From positions 4,092,001 to 4,156,000 of the forward strand of contig JAZGVH010000002.1 of the NCBI GenBank assembly GCA_039889245.1: DNA of 64,000 nucleotides, read 5' to 3'. Below are positions 54,431-62,810 of this stretch, in pieces. A program made the position numbers and the translations under genes. This stretch comes from Dermatophilaceae bacterium Soc4.6 (GTDB lineage Bacteria > Actinomycetota > Actinomycetes > Actinomycetales > Dermatophilaceae). How positions within the stretch are numbered: position 1 is the first letter of the stretch; each line of letters begins with the position of its first letter. The notes beneath the pieces were generated by a model. It was not told the origin of the DNA, did no database searches, and saw only the letters and a list, made by a program, of their open reading frames with translations.

Positions 54431-57291
54431 GTGGCGCCCGGCTCCGTCTGCCCAACACCGGTCGGGTGAACCCGTCGCAGGAACTGCACTTCACCTTCAA
54501 CGGAATCGACCACACGGGCTACACGGGCGACACCCTGGCCTCCGCGCTCCTGGCCAACGGCGTGCACCATGTCGCGACGAGCATCAAGTACGGCCGCCCC
54601 CGCGGCATCATGGCCGCCGGCCCCGAGGACCCGAACGCGCTCGTCCAGATCGAGACCCCCTTTCCCGAGCCGATGCTCACCGCCACGACCGTGGAGCTGT
54701 ATGACGGGCTGGTGGCGAGGGGGCTGTCCGGCCAGGGCCGGCTGGCGAGCGAGCCGGACCCAGCGCGGTACGACGCGATGCACCAGCACTGTGACGTGCT
54801 CGTGGTCGGCGCTGGGCCGGCCGGCCTCTCCGCCGCACTGACCGCAGCCCGCTCCGGCGCTCGCGTCGTGCTGCTCGACGACCAGCCTGAGCCGGGAGGG
54901 ACCCTCCTGGGCACCGACGACCTCATCGACGAGCGTCCAGCCCTGGCATGGGTCGCCCACGCCGTTGCCGAGCTCGGGAGCCTCCCCGAGGTCCGGATCT
55001 TGTCCCGCACCACCGCCTTCGGCTTCTACGACGACGGCTTTGTGCTCGCCCTCGAGCGACGCACCGACCACCTCGGCTTTGCCGCCCCCACGGAGGTCTC
55101 GCGCCAGCGGATCTGGCGGCTGCGGGCCAAGCACGTGGTGCTGGCGACGGGTGCCCACGAACGCCCCGTCGTGTTTGCCGACAACGACCGCCCCGGCACC
55201 ATGCTGGCCGCCAGTGCCCGTACCTACCTGCACCGCTATGGCGTGCGCTGCGGCGAGACGGCGGTGGTGTTCACGACCAACGACAGCGCCTACCAGAGCG
55301 CGGTCGACCTGGCTGACGCGGGCGTGCACGTCGCCGCCGTCGTCGACGCCAGGCCCCAGGCCCCGGCGCACTGGGCTGCCCGCTGCGCAGAGCGGGGGAT
55401 CCCGGTCCGCGCCGGTCAGGTGGTCACCGGCACCTCGGGGCGGGACCGGGTGACTCGGGTCCACGTAGCCGACTGGGTCGATGACCGGCCAGGTCCGCGG
55501 ACCGGTATCGGCTGCGACGTACTGCTCGTGTCCGGCGGATGGAACCCCGCGGTGCACCTGTTCAGCCAGGCCGGCGGCCGACTCTGCTACGACGAGACGC
55601 TCGGAGCCTTCGTGCCGAGCAGCACCCTCGAGCACGTCACCGTCACCGGGGCGGCCTGCGGAACGTTCGACCTCGCCGGCTGCCTGGGCGACGGCGTCGA
55701 CGCTGCCGAGCGGGCCCTGGCGAGCACGGGCCACACGGCGCCGGAGCGGACCGAGCTCCCCGAGACCCAGCCGACAGCGGCGGACCCGTCTCTGACCCTC
55801 TGGTCGGTCCCAGACCCCGACCGGCAGCACCCCGGCCGCACGCAGTTTGTCGACCTGCAGCGGGACGCCACCGTCGCCGATGTGCTGCGGGCCACCCGAG
55901 CAGGGTTGCGCTCGGTCGAGCACGTCAAGCGATACACCACCATCGGCACGGCGCATGACCAGGGCAAGACGTCAGGAATCATCTCCTCGGGCCTGGTCGC
56001 GCAGTTCCTGGGCGCCGGCATCGGCGACCTCGGCACCACGACGTTCCGGCCGCCCTACACTCCCGTGTCGTTCGCGGCCCTCGCCGGCCGTGACCGCGGG
56101 CACCTGCACGACCCCGAGCGGGTCACGACGCTGCACCGGCTCCACGAGGCGGCCGGGGCAGAGTTCGAGGACGTGGGGCAGTGGAAGCGGCCGTGGTTCT
56201 TCCGCCGACCGGGTGAGGACATGCAGGCCGCGGTGCTCCGCGAGTGCCGGGCGGCGAGGGAGTCTGTCGCCATGATGGACGCCTCGACCTTGGGCAAGAT
56301 CGAGGTCGAGGGGCGTGACGCGGGTGAGCTCCTCGACCGGCTCTACACCAACCTGATGAGCTCGCTCAAGGTCGGCTCCATCCGATACGGCGTGATGTGC
56401 GGTGTGAACGGCATGGTTATCGACGACGGCACGGTGATGCGGCTGGCTGCGGACCGGTTCCTGCTGACTACCACCACGGGCAACGCCGCCAAGATCCTCG
56501 ACTGGATGGAGGAGTGGCTGCAGACCGAGTGGCCGCACCTGGCCGTCCGGCTGACCTCGGTGACCGAGCAGTGGGCAACCGTCGCGCTCGTCGGACCCCG
56601 GTCCCGCGAGGTGCTCGCCCGGGTGGCACCCGAGCTGTCCGTCGACAACGCCTCCTTCCCGTTCATGACCTGGCGCGACGCGATGGTCGCCGGGGTGTCC
56701 GCACGGATCTGCCGGATCAGCTTCTCGGGCGAGCTCGCCTTCGAGGTCAACGTCAGCGGCTGGGATGCGGTGACGTTGTGGGAGGCCCTGCTGGCCGCCG
56801 GCGCGGACGCCGCGATCACGCCCTACGGCACCGAGACGATGCATGTGCTGCGCGCCGAGAAGGGGTACCCCATCATCGGGCAAGACACCGACGGCACGGT
56901 CACGCCGCAGGACCTGGGAATGTCGTGGATCGTGTCGAAGAAGAAGCCCGACTTCGTCGGCAAGCGTTCCTTCAGTCGACCGGACAACCTCCGTCCCGAC
57001 CGCAAGCACCTCGTCGGCCTGCTGCCGGTGCAGCGCGACGTCCTGCTCCCCGAGGGGGCGCAGCTGATCGTCGACAGTGAGCCCGGCCCCCCGCCGGTCC
57101 CCATGGTCGGGCACGTCACGTCGAGCTACCGCAGCGCCGCGCTCGAGGGGACCTTCGCCCTCGCCTTGGTCAAGGGCGGTCGCGACCGGATCGGGCACAC
57201 GCTGCATGCGACGGTGGCCGACGAGCTGGTGCCGGTGACCGTGACCGAACCCGTCCTCTACGACCCTGAAGGAGCCCGTCGTGACGGCTGA
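54427..57291 (+). CDS. soxA: Sarcosine oxidase alpha subunit
   Basis: This 954-residue largest subunit binds NAD(H) and tetrahydrofolate. An N-terminal ferredoxin-like segment (LHFTFNGIDHTGYTGDTLAS ... KYGRPRGIMAAGPED) is followed by a pyridine-nucleotide fold (DVLVVGAGPAGLSAALTAAR, about 120-140). A C-terminal GCV_T folate domain follows (about 560-954; MDASTLGKIEVEGRDAGELL, YGTETMHVLRAEKGYPIIGQ). ATG 54427 overlaps soxD; the longer frame upstream is rejected because it would run antiphase through soxD. Length fits known SoxA (about 965). Confidence 0.94.
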   Translation: MSGARLRLPNTGRVNPSQELHFTFNGIDHTGYTGDTLASALLANGVHHVATSIKYGRPRGIMAAGPEDPNALVQIETPFPEPMLTATTVELYDGLVARGLSGQGRLASEPDPARYDAMHQHCDVLVVGAGPAGLSAALTAARSGARVVLLDDQPEPGGTLLGTDDLIDERPALAWVAHAVAELGSLPEVRILSRTTAFGFYDDGFVLALERRTDHLGFAAPTEVSRQRIWRLRAKHVVLATGAHERPVVFADNDRPGTMLAASARTYLHRYGVRCGETAVVFTTNDSAYQSAVDLADAGVHVAAVVDARPQAPAHWAARCAERGIPVRAGQVVTGTSGRDRVTRVHVADWVDDRPGPRTGIGCDVLLVSGGWNPAVHLFSQAGGRLCYDETLGAFVPSSTLEHVTVTGAACGTFDLAGCLGDGVDAAERALASTGHTAPERTELPETQPTAADPSLTLWSVPDPDRQHPGRTQFVDLQRDATVADVLRATRAGLRSVEHVKRYTTIGTAHDQGKTSGIISSGLVAQFLGAGIGDLGTTTFRPPYTPVSFAALAGRDRGHLHDPERVTTLHRLHEAAGAEFEDVGQWKRPWFFRRPGEDMQAAVLRECRAARESVAMMDASTLGKIEVEGRDAGELLDRLYTNLMSSLKVGSIRYGVMCGVNGMVIDDGTVMRLAADRFLLTTTTGNAAKILDWMEEWLQTEWPHLAVRLTSVTEQWATVALVGPRSREVLARVAPELSVDNASFPFMTWRDAMVAGVSARICRISFSGELAFEVNVSGWDAVTLWEALLAAGADAAITPYGTETMHVLRAEKGYPIIGQDTDGTVTPQDLGMSWIVSKKKPDFVGKRSFSRPDNLRPDRKHLVGLLPVQRDVLLPEGAQLIVDSEPGPPPVPMVGHVTSSYRSAALEGTFALALVKGGRDRIGHTLHATVADELVPVTVTEPVLYDPEGARRDG

Positions 57292-57877
57292 GTCTGCTGG
57301 GCGCCGCAGCCCGCTAGGACACCTGACCACGCAGCTGGCGGCGGCGCCACCCGGCGTCGCCCTGGCCGAGCTGCCGTTCCTCACCCAGATCAACCTGCGG
57401 ATCGACCCGGCTGGTCCAGCCGCTGGAGCTGTCGCCGACCTCCTCGGGACGGCGCTGCCGAGACAGGCCAACACGTCAGTCACCGCGGGGGAGGTGACGG
57501 CGCTGTGGCTCGGTCCCGACGAGTGGTTGGTGCTCGCCCCGCAGGGACGCCAGGAGAGCCTGGGGAAGGCGCTGCGCCACGCGATCGGCACCGAGGGTGG
57601 CACGGTCGTCGACCTCTCGGCGCACCGGACCACGGTCGAGCTCACCGGGGAGCGCGCCAGCGAGGTGCTCGCCAAGGGCTGCGCCCTCGACCTGCACCCC
57701 ACGGTGTTCTCGCCCGGCAGCTGCGCCCAGGTGCTCCTCGCGCAGGCACCGATCCTTCTCGTCACCCGGGAGGGCGACCACCCGGCGTACTGGCTGCTCG
57801 TCCGAGCGTCCTTCGCGACCTACGTCGCCGACTGGCTCTTGGACGCCTGCCTCGAGTACGGAGCCTCCAGCGCGTGA
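57281..57877 (+). CDS. soxG: Sarcosine oxidase gamma subunit
   Basis: This 198-residue last subunit of the tetramer starts at GTG 57281, overlapping the soxA end by 11 bases. Family sequence includes [51 protein letters not shown] and [19 protein letters not shown]. Its TGA overlaps the GTG of the decayed sdaA (GTGA), showing that sdaA was once translationally coupled to the sox operon. Confidence 0.92.
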   Translation: MTAESAGRRSPLGHLTTQLAAAPPGVALAELPFLTQINLRIDPAGPAAGAVADLLGTALPRQANTSVTAGEVTALWLGPDEWLVLAPQGRQESLGKALRHAIGTEGGTVVDLSAHRTTVELTGERASEVLAKGCALDLHPTVFSPGSCAQVLLAQAPILLVTREGDHPAYWLLVRASFATYVADWLLDACLEYGASSA

Positions 57878-58326
57878 CCATCAGTGTCCTCGACCTGTTC
57901 TCGATCGGCATCGGTCCGTCGAGCTCCCACACCGTCGGACCGATGCGGGCGGCGTGCACCTTCGTCAACCAGCTCGTGGACGACGGTCTGCTGCATCAGT
58001 GCGCCAGGGTGCAGGTGGAGCTCTTCGGCTCGTGGGAAGCGACAGGTCACGGCCACGGCAGCGTCAAAGCCGTCGTCCTCGGTCTCGAGGGCAACGCCCC
58101 GACCTGGTGGACCCGACCGCCGCGCAGCCGCGGGCCGACCGGGTCGCCACCGAGCACCGCCTGAGACTGGCCGGACGGCACGAGATCGACTTCAGCCCGG
58201 GCGACGTCGTGCTGCACCGGCGAAAGACGCTGCCGTTCCACCCCCACGGTATGTCGGTCCGGGCGACCGACGCGGCCGGGACGGCGCTCCCGCGGCGGCC
58301 TGGCGGTCAACGTCGTGGAGTGCTGA
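57874..58326 (+). pseudogene. sdaA: Decayed L-serine dehydratase gene (sdaA remnant)
   Basis: The start [20 protein letters not shown] is a textbook L-serine dehydratase beta domain, and [19 protein letters not shown] follows. A frameshift near 58095 then moves the match to another frame ([45 protein letters not shown]). After about 58285 it jumps straight to the far C-terminus of the family, RGGLAVNVVEC and TGA at 58324-58326. Some 300 residues, including the iron-sulphur alpha domain, are deleted. The intact enzyme would turn serine made from glycine into pyruvate, so the island has lost this step. Confidence 0.88.
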
Positions 58327-58397
58327 GAGACCTGCTCACGAGCTGGCGCCCGATGCCGTCCGCCGGGCTGCTCCCCGGGAGCGACTGAGGGCCCGAC

Positions 58398-59180
58398 TCA
58401 GGTGCCGAGGTAGCCCATCCGGCGGCTGATCTGGCTGCCCGCGACCTGCAGTGCGGCGGTGACCTCCCGCATTCGGCCCGACGTGAGCCGGAAGGCCGGC
58501 CCGGAGACGCTCACGGCAGCAACCACCCCGCCCGTGTGGTCCCGCACCGCAACGGCGACCGCGTTCAGCCCGACCTCGTATTCCTCGAACGTGCTCGCGT
58601 AACCGTCGCTCAAGGCCTGCTCGAGCTGCGTGTCGAGCACCCCACGGGAGGTGACCGTGTCGGCGGTGAGCCGAGGCAGGCCCGACGCGTCGAGGACCGT
58701 GTCACGCTGAGCCCCGTCGAGGTGGGCCAGCAGGACCTTACCGCTGGACGTGGCGTGCAACGGGGTGAGCTGGCCCATCCAGGTCTGGGCCGAGATGGCC
58801 AGTGGCCCCGACGCCTCGGCCACGTTGACCGCGTAGTGCTCCCGGATGACCGCGAGGTTGACCGTCTCCCCGAGCTGGGCCGCCAGCTCGTCGAGCATCG
58901 GCGTGGCCTGACGGACGAGATCTAGCCGGCCGGGGATCGCGCTGGCCAGGCGCAGGATCCCGAACCCCAGCTGGTACTTGCCGCGGTCGGCGTTCTGCTC
59001 GACAAGGGTGCGCTCCTCCAGGGCAGCAAGCAGCCGAAAGGCCGTGGACTTGTGCACCTGCAGCTCGGTGGCCAGGTCGCTCACCCCTGAACCGCCGGTC
59101 CGCGCGAGGATCTCCAGGACGCGGACAGCTCGGTCGACCGACTGGACGCCACCGCTCCCCTCTTGCGCCTTGTTGCTCAT
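58398..59180 (-). CDS. IclR-family regulator, candidate master repressor of the island
   Basis: This 260-residue regulator has an N-terminal winged helix-turn-helix (SVDRAVRVLEILARTGGSGV, LATELQVHKSTAFRLLAALE) and a C-terminal IclR effector domain (about 85-255; PLHATSSGKVLLAHLDG, STFEEYEVGLNAVAVAVRDH, GAVSVSGPAFRL-like sequence). It is divergent from betA. TTGCTCATGACGCAA (59173-59187) covers its own start codon and matches the operators found in pairs at six promoters of the island. This suggests autoregulation and makes it the likely binder. The effector is probably choline, betaine or a pathway intermediate (inference). Confidence 0.9.
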   Translation of the reverse strand: MSNKAQEGSGGVQSVDRAVRVLEILARTGGSGVSDLATELQVHKSTAFRLLAALEERTLVEQNADRGKYQLGFGILRLASAIPGRLDLVRQATPMLDELAAQLGETVNLAVIREHYAVNVAEASGPLAISAQTWMGQLTPLHATSSGKVLLAHLDGAQRDTVLDASGLPRLTADTVTSRGVLDTQLEQALSDGYASTFEEYEVGLNAVAVAVRDHTGGVVAAVSVSGPAFRLTSGRMREVTAALQVAGSQISRRMGYLGT

Positions 59181-59187
59181 GACGCAA
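59173..59187. promoter_or_regulatory. Single operator copy over the iclR-type start codon
   Basis: TTGCTCATGACGCAA matches TTGCGTNNNACGCAA at 10 of 12 defined positions and contains the CAT complement of the regulator's ATG (59178-59180). No second copy lies 19 bp to either side, unlike at the other promoters. Confidence 0.65.
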
Positions 59188-59266
59188 CCTTATCTCGCCA
59201 CGGCCCGGTCACGCTGCCGGGGCCACCACGGGTCTGGCGATCTCCACAGGGTGAGAATGGTGGTAG

Positions 59267-59300
59267 TTGCGTATCGCGAGATATGGTGCGTAGTCCGCTA
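59267..59300 (+). promoter_or_regulatory. Double operator upstream of betA
   Basis: TTGCGTATCGCGAGA (59267-59281) and GTGCGTAGTCCGCTA (59286-59300) are again 19 bp apart. No clear TTGACA is found 30 bp upstream (TGGCGA at 59237-59242), so this is the one promoter of the set with a poor -35 box. It lies between the divergent regulator gene and betA. Confidence 0.68.
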
Positions 59301-59416
59301 CTTCCGATAGAGTCGTCTCCTGCCGTCGGCCCCGTTGGGTCACGTTCTGGATAGCCCAGCGGCCGACTCTCTTGAGCACCGCAGCTCGCCCCGCGGTCCA
59401 CAGTTCGGAGGAAACC

Positions 59417-61084
59417 ATGGCGTCCGCTCAATACGACTTCGTCATCGTGGGAGGTGGCTCAGCCGGCTGCGCCGTGGCGAACCGGCTCTCGGCCGACCCG
59501 GCCAACAAGGTCCTGGTGCTGGAGGCGGGCCGTAACGACTCGCTCTGGGACGTGTTCATCCACATGCCGGCTGCTTTGCCCTTCCCCATCGGAAGCCGGT
59601 TCTACGACTGGAAGTACGAGTCCGACCCCGAGCCGCACATGAATGGTCGCCGGGTGTACCACGCGAGGGGCAAGGTTCTTGGCGGCTCCAGCAGCATCAA
59701 CGGGATGATCTTCCAGCGCGGCAACCCGATGGACTACGAGCGCTGGGCGGCGGACCAGGGCATGGCGACGTGGGACTACGCGCACTGTCTGCCCTACTTC
59801 AATCGGATGGAGAACTGCCTGGCTGCTGACCCGGACGACCCCTTCCGCGGCCACGACGGCCCGCTGGCGCTCGAGCGGGGCCCGGCGACCAGCCCGCTGT
59901 TCGAGGCGTTCTTCCGGGCTGCGGAGCAGGCGGGCTACTCCCGGACGAGCGACGTCAACGGATACCGCCAAGAGGGTTTCGCCCGTTTCGACCGCAACAT
60001 TCGCCACGGCCGGCGGCTCTCGGCGGCGCGCGCCTACCTCCACCCGGTGATGCACCGGCCCAACCTCGACGTGGTGACGAGGGCCCTCGTCACCAGAGTG
60101 CTGTTCGAGGGCACGACCGCCGTCGGGGTGGAGTACCAGCGCGGACGTGGTGCCCCCACCCAGGTGCGGGCCAGGACCGTGGTGTTGAGCGGGGGAGCGA
60201 TCAACTCGCCTCAGCTGCTGCAGCTCTCCGGGGTGGGCAACGCCCAGGAGCTCTCCCGCCTCGGCATCGACGTCGTGCACGACCTGCCGGCAGTGGGGGA
60301 GAACCTACAGGACCATCTGGAGGTCTACATTCAGTACGCCTGCAAGCAGCCGGTCACCATGCAGCGCTACCTCAAGCACCGCTACAAGCCCTGGATCGGT
60401 GCCAACTGGCTGTTCCGGCACAAGGGTCCTGGCGCGACCAACCACTTCGAGGCCGGCGGGTTCGTCCGCAGCAACGACGATGTCACCTACCCCAACCTCA
60501 TGTTCCACTTCCTCCCGATCGCGGTGCGCTACGACGGGTCGGCGCCCGAGGGCGGGGAGGGGTATCAGGTCCACGTCGGCCCGATGTACTCCGATGCCGT
60601 CGGCTCGGTCAAGATCAAGAGCAGGGACCCCCGAGAGCACCCCGCCCTGCGGTTCAACTACCTGTCCACTGACCAGGACCGCCGCGAGTGGGTCGAGGCC
60701 GTGCGGGTCGCGCGGAGCATCCTGACCCAACAGGCGATGGACCCCTTCAATGCCGGCGAGATCTCTCCCGGCTCCTCGGTCGAGACCGACGAAGAGATCC
60801 TGAGGTGGGTGGCCGAGGATGCCGAGACCGCTCTGCACCCGTCGTGCTCCCTGCGGATGGGGGTGGACGACAGGTCGGTCGTCGACCCGCTCTCGATGGA
60901 CGTGCACGGCCTTCAGGGACTGAAGGTCGTTGATGCCTCGGTGATGCCCTATGTCACCAACGGGAACATCTACGCCCCGGTGATGATGATCGCTGAGAAG
61001 GCGGCCGACCTGATCCTGGGCAACACCCCGCTGCCACCGGCGCACGCGCAGTTCTACCGCCACGAGCCGCTTGACAGTCTATGA
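59417..61084 (+). CDS. betA: Choline dehydrogenase (GMC oxidoreductase)
   Basis: This 555-residue FAD enzyme oxidises choline to betaine aldehyde. GMC motifs are present: [20 protein letters not shown] at the N-terminus, the signature [20 protein letters not shown] (about 92-111), [20 protein letters not shown] (about 257-276), and near the end [19 protein letters not shown] with [20 protein letters not shown] bearing the active-site Asn. ATG 59417 follows GGAGGAAACC; an upstream ATG/GTG would add unrelated sequence. The last codons contain the TTGACA box of the next promoter. Confidence 0.93.
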   Translation: MASAQYDFVIVGGGSAGCAVANRLSADPANKVLVLEAGRNDSLWDVFIHMPAALPFPIGSRFYDWKYESDPEPHMNGRRVYHARGKVLGGSSSINGMIFQRGNPMDYERWAADQGMATWDYAHCLPYFNRMENCLAADPDDPFRGHDGPLALERGPATSPLFEAFFRAAEQAGYSRTSDVNGYRQEGFARFDRNIRHGRRLSAARAYLHPVMHRPNLDVVTRALVTRVLFEGTTAVGVEYQRGRGAPTQVRARTVVLSGGAINSPQLLQLSGVGNAQELSRLGIDVVHDLPAVGENLQDHLEVYIQYACKQPVTMQRYLKHRYKPWIGANWLFRHKGPGATNHFEAGGFVRSNDDVTYPNLMFHFLPIAVRYDGSAPEGGEGYQVHVGPMYSDAVGSVKIKSRDPREHPALRFNYLSTDQDRREWVEAVRVARSILTQQAMDPFNAGEISPGSSVETDEEILRWVAEDAETALHPSCSLRMGVDDRSVVDPLSMDVHGLQGLKVVDASVMPYVTNGNIYAPVMMIAEKAADLILGNTPLPPAHAQFYRHEPLDSL

Positions 61085-61134
61085 CTGCAGACTCAGACTG
61101 TTGCGCATCGTGCTTTCTGTTGTGCTATTTGCAT
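61071..61134 (+). promoter_or_regulatory. Promoter and double operator of the Rieske ferredoxin gene
   Basis: TTGACA (61071-61076) lies inside the end of betA. CAGACT (61094-61099) is 17 bp downstream. Operators TTGCGCATCGTGCTT (61101-61115) and TTGTGCTATTTGCAT (61120-61134) start 30 and 49 bp after the -35 start, repeating the geometry of betB, dmg and gbcA. Confidence 0.72.
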
Positions 61135-61147
61135 CGAGGTGGTCGCC

Positions 61148-61513
61148 GTGCTGTCGGTCTGTCCTTTGTCGTCGCTGGCTCGTGGGGACGCGTTGCGCGT
61201 CCAGGCGGACCCCCCCATCGCGGTGTTCCATACCGAGGACGGCGAGGTCTTCGCGATCGATGACACCTGCACCCACCAGGATGCCTCGCTCGCCGACGGG
61301 TGGCTGGAAGGCTGCGAGGTGGAGTGTCCCCTGCACGCCTCCCGCTTCGACCTGCGTACCGGGCGGGTGGACGCGCCTCCGGCCAAAAGGCCCGTGCGGA
61401 CCCACCGAGTCCTGGTTGAGGACGGCCACATCTTCGTCGAGCTCTCCACGGATGAGCCGAACCTCCCGCCCGGCGTGAGCGTCACGAGCCCGAGGGCGGG
61501 GGGTGGGGCGTGA
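61148..61513 (+). CDS. Rieske-type ferredoxin of the betaine oxygenase system
   Basis: This small [2Fe-2S] Rieske protein of about 121 residues has cluster ligands CTHQDAS and CPLHASRFDL at the canonical spacing (about residues 41 and 61). It resembles ferredoxin components of three-component ring-hydroxylating dioxygenases. GTG 61148 is favoured because AGGTGG lies six bases upstream; GTG 61139 is an in-frame alternative. Its stop overlaps the reductase start (GTGA). It is predicted to carry electrons to the oxygenase at 62811. Confidence 0.87.
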   Translation: MLSVCPLSSLARGDALRVQADPPIAVFHTEDGEVFAIDDTCTHQDASLADGWLEGCEVECPLHASRFDLRTGRVDAPPAKRPVRTHRVLVEDGHIFVELSTDEPNLPPGVSVTSPRAGGGA

Positions 61514-62682
61514 GGACCGTCGCCGTCGTCGGCGGGTCGCTGGCCGGGCTCTCGTCCGTGCGGGCGCTCCGCACGCAGGGCTTCGACGGCCGCATCGTCG
61601 TGGTCGGCGACGAGCCGCACCGGCCGTACGACCGCCCACCGCTGTCCAAGGAGTTCTTGGCTGGCAAGGTCACCGCAGCCGACATCGCCCTCGAGGACGA
61701 CGATGAGGGCCTGGAGGCCGAGTGGCTGCTGGGAGTCCGAGCCGCCCGCCTCGACCTGGCCGAGCGGAGCGTGGTCCTGGCCGACGGCGCACGGGTACGG
61801 GTCGACGGCCTCGTCATCGCGACGGGCGCTCGGGCGCGAGACCTGGCCGGCTCCCGGGGGCTTGCCGGCATCCACACGCTGCGCACGCTCGACGACGCGC
61901 TCGCCCTGCGGACGGAGCTCGAGCCGGGACGGCGCCTGGTCGTCATCGGTGCGGGCTTCATCGGCGCCGAGACCGCCTCCACGGCGTCAGCCCTCGGTCT
62001 CGACGTCACGATCGTCGAAGCCATGGCCACCCCGCTCGCGGGGCCGCTCGGCCCGCAGATGGGCGCGGTGGTCGGTTCGCTGCACGCCGACCACGGCGTC
62101 AGGCTGCTGTGTGGCACGGGGGTCCGCCGGTTCACGGGGGCGGGGAGGGTGGACGGTGTCGAGCTCGACGACGGCCGCATCCTGCCGGCTGACGTCGTGC
62201 TCGTCGGCGTCGGCGCGCAGCCGAACGTGGAGTGGCTCCAGGGCTCAGGGCTCGTCGTGCGCAACGGCGTCGTCTGCGACGCCGGTGGGATGACCAGCGT
62301 GGCTGGCGTGGTGGCGGTGGGTGACTGCGCGGCGTGGCACGACAACCGGCTGGCTCGCCCGCACCGGGTCGAGCACTGGGCCGGAGCTCTAGACCGGCCC
62401 AAGCGGGCCGTCACGACGCTGCTGTCGGGGAACAGCGCAGGCCCCGACGTCCCGCCGCCCTACTTCTGGTCCGATCAGTATGACGTACGCATCCAGTTCG
62501 CCGGCCATGCCGCGAACGGCGACGTCGTGACCGTCGAGGAGGGGGACCCCGCGGACCGCAGCTTCCTGGCGGTCTACCGGCGCGGCGACGAGCCCGCGGC
62601 CGTGCTGGGAATGAACCAGCCCCGGGCCTTCACCCGATGGCGCCGGGCGCTGGCCGCGGCGCCGGTGCCCGCCGCCACCTGA
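61510..62682 (+). CDS. FAD-dependent NAD(P)H:ferredoxin reductase
   Basis: This 390-residue reductase has the two-dinucleotide-fold architecture of dioxygenase ferredoxin reductases (BphA4 type). The FAD motif is VAVVGGSLAGLSSVRALRTQ, followed by RPYDRPPLSKEFLAGK. The NAD motif is LVVIGAGFIGAETASTASAL (about 148-167), and AGVVAVGDCAAWHD binds FAD. The start GTG 61510 overlaps the ferredoxin stop. It should pass electrons from NAD(P)H through the Rieske ferredoxin to the betaine oxygenase. Confidence 0.9.
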   Translation: MRTVAVVGGSLAGLSSVRALRTQGFDGRIVVVGDEPHRPYDRPPLSKEFLAGKVTAADIALEDDDEGLEAEWLLGVRAARLDLAERSVVLADGARVRVDGLVIATGARARDLAGSRGLAGIHTLRTLDDALALRTELEPGRRLVVIGAGFIGAETASTASALGLDVTIVEAMATPLAGPLGPQMGAVVGSLHADHGVRLLCGTGVRRFTGAGRVDGVELDDGRILPADVVLVGVGAQPNVEWLQGSGLVVRNGVVCDAGGMTSVAGVVAVGDCAAWHDNRLARPHRVEHWAGALDRPKRAVTTLLSGNSAGPDVPPPYFWSDQYDVRIQFAGHAANGDVVTVEEGDPADRSFLAVYRRGDEPAAVLGMNQPRAFTRWRRALAAAPVPAAT

Positions 62683-62709
62683 CGGTCGCCACCCCTCCTG
62701 CGAACACTC

Positions 62710-62773
62710 TTGACAGCGATGCTGCAGCGCAGCATGCTGTTGCGTATCGTACTTAGAGTTGCATAATACTCAA
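62710..62773 (+). promoter_or_regulatory. Promoter and double operator of gbcA
   Basis: TTGACA (62710-62715), 17 bp, CATGCT (62733-62738), then TTGCGTATCGTACTT (62740-62754) and TTGCATAATACTCAA (62759-62773). Operator starts are +30 and +49 from the -35 start. AAGGAG (62800-62805) precedes the gene. Confidence 0.75.
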
Positions 62774-62810
62774 CAAGTGGTCGTTGTTCTGTAGTCGTCA
62801 AGGAGCCCTC

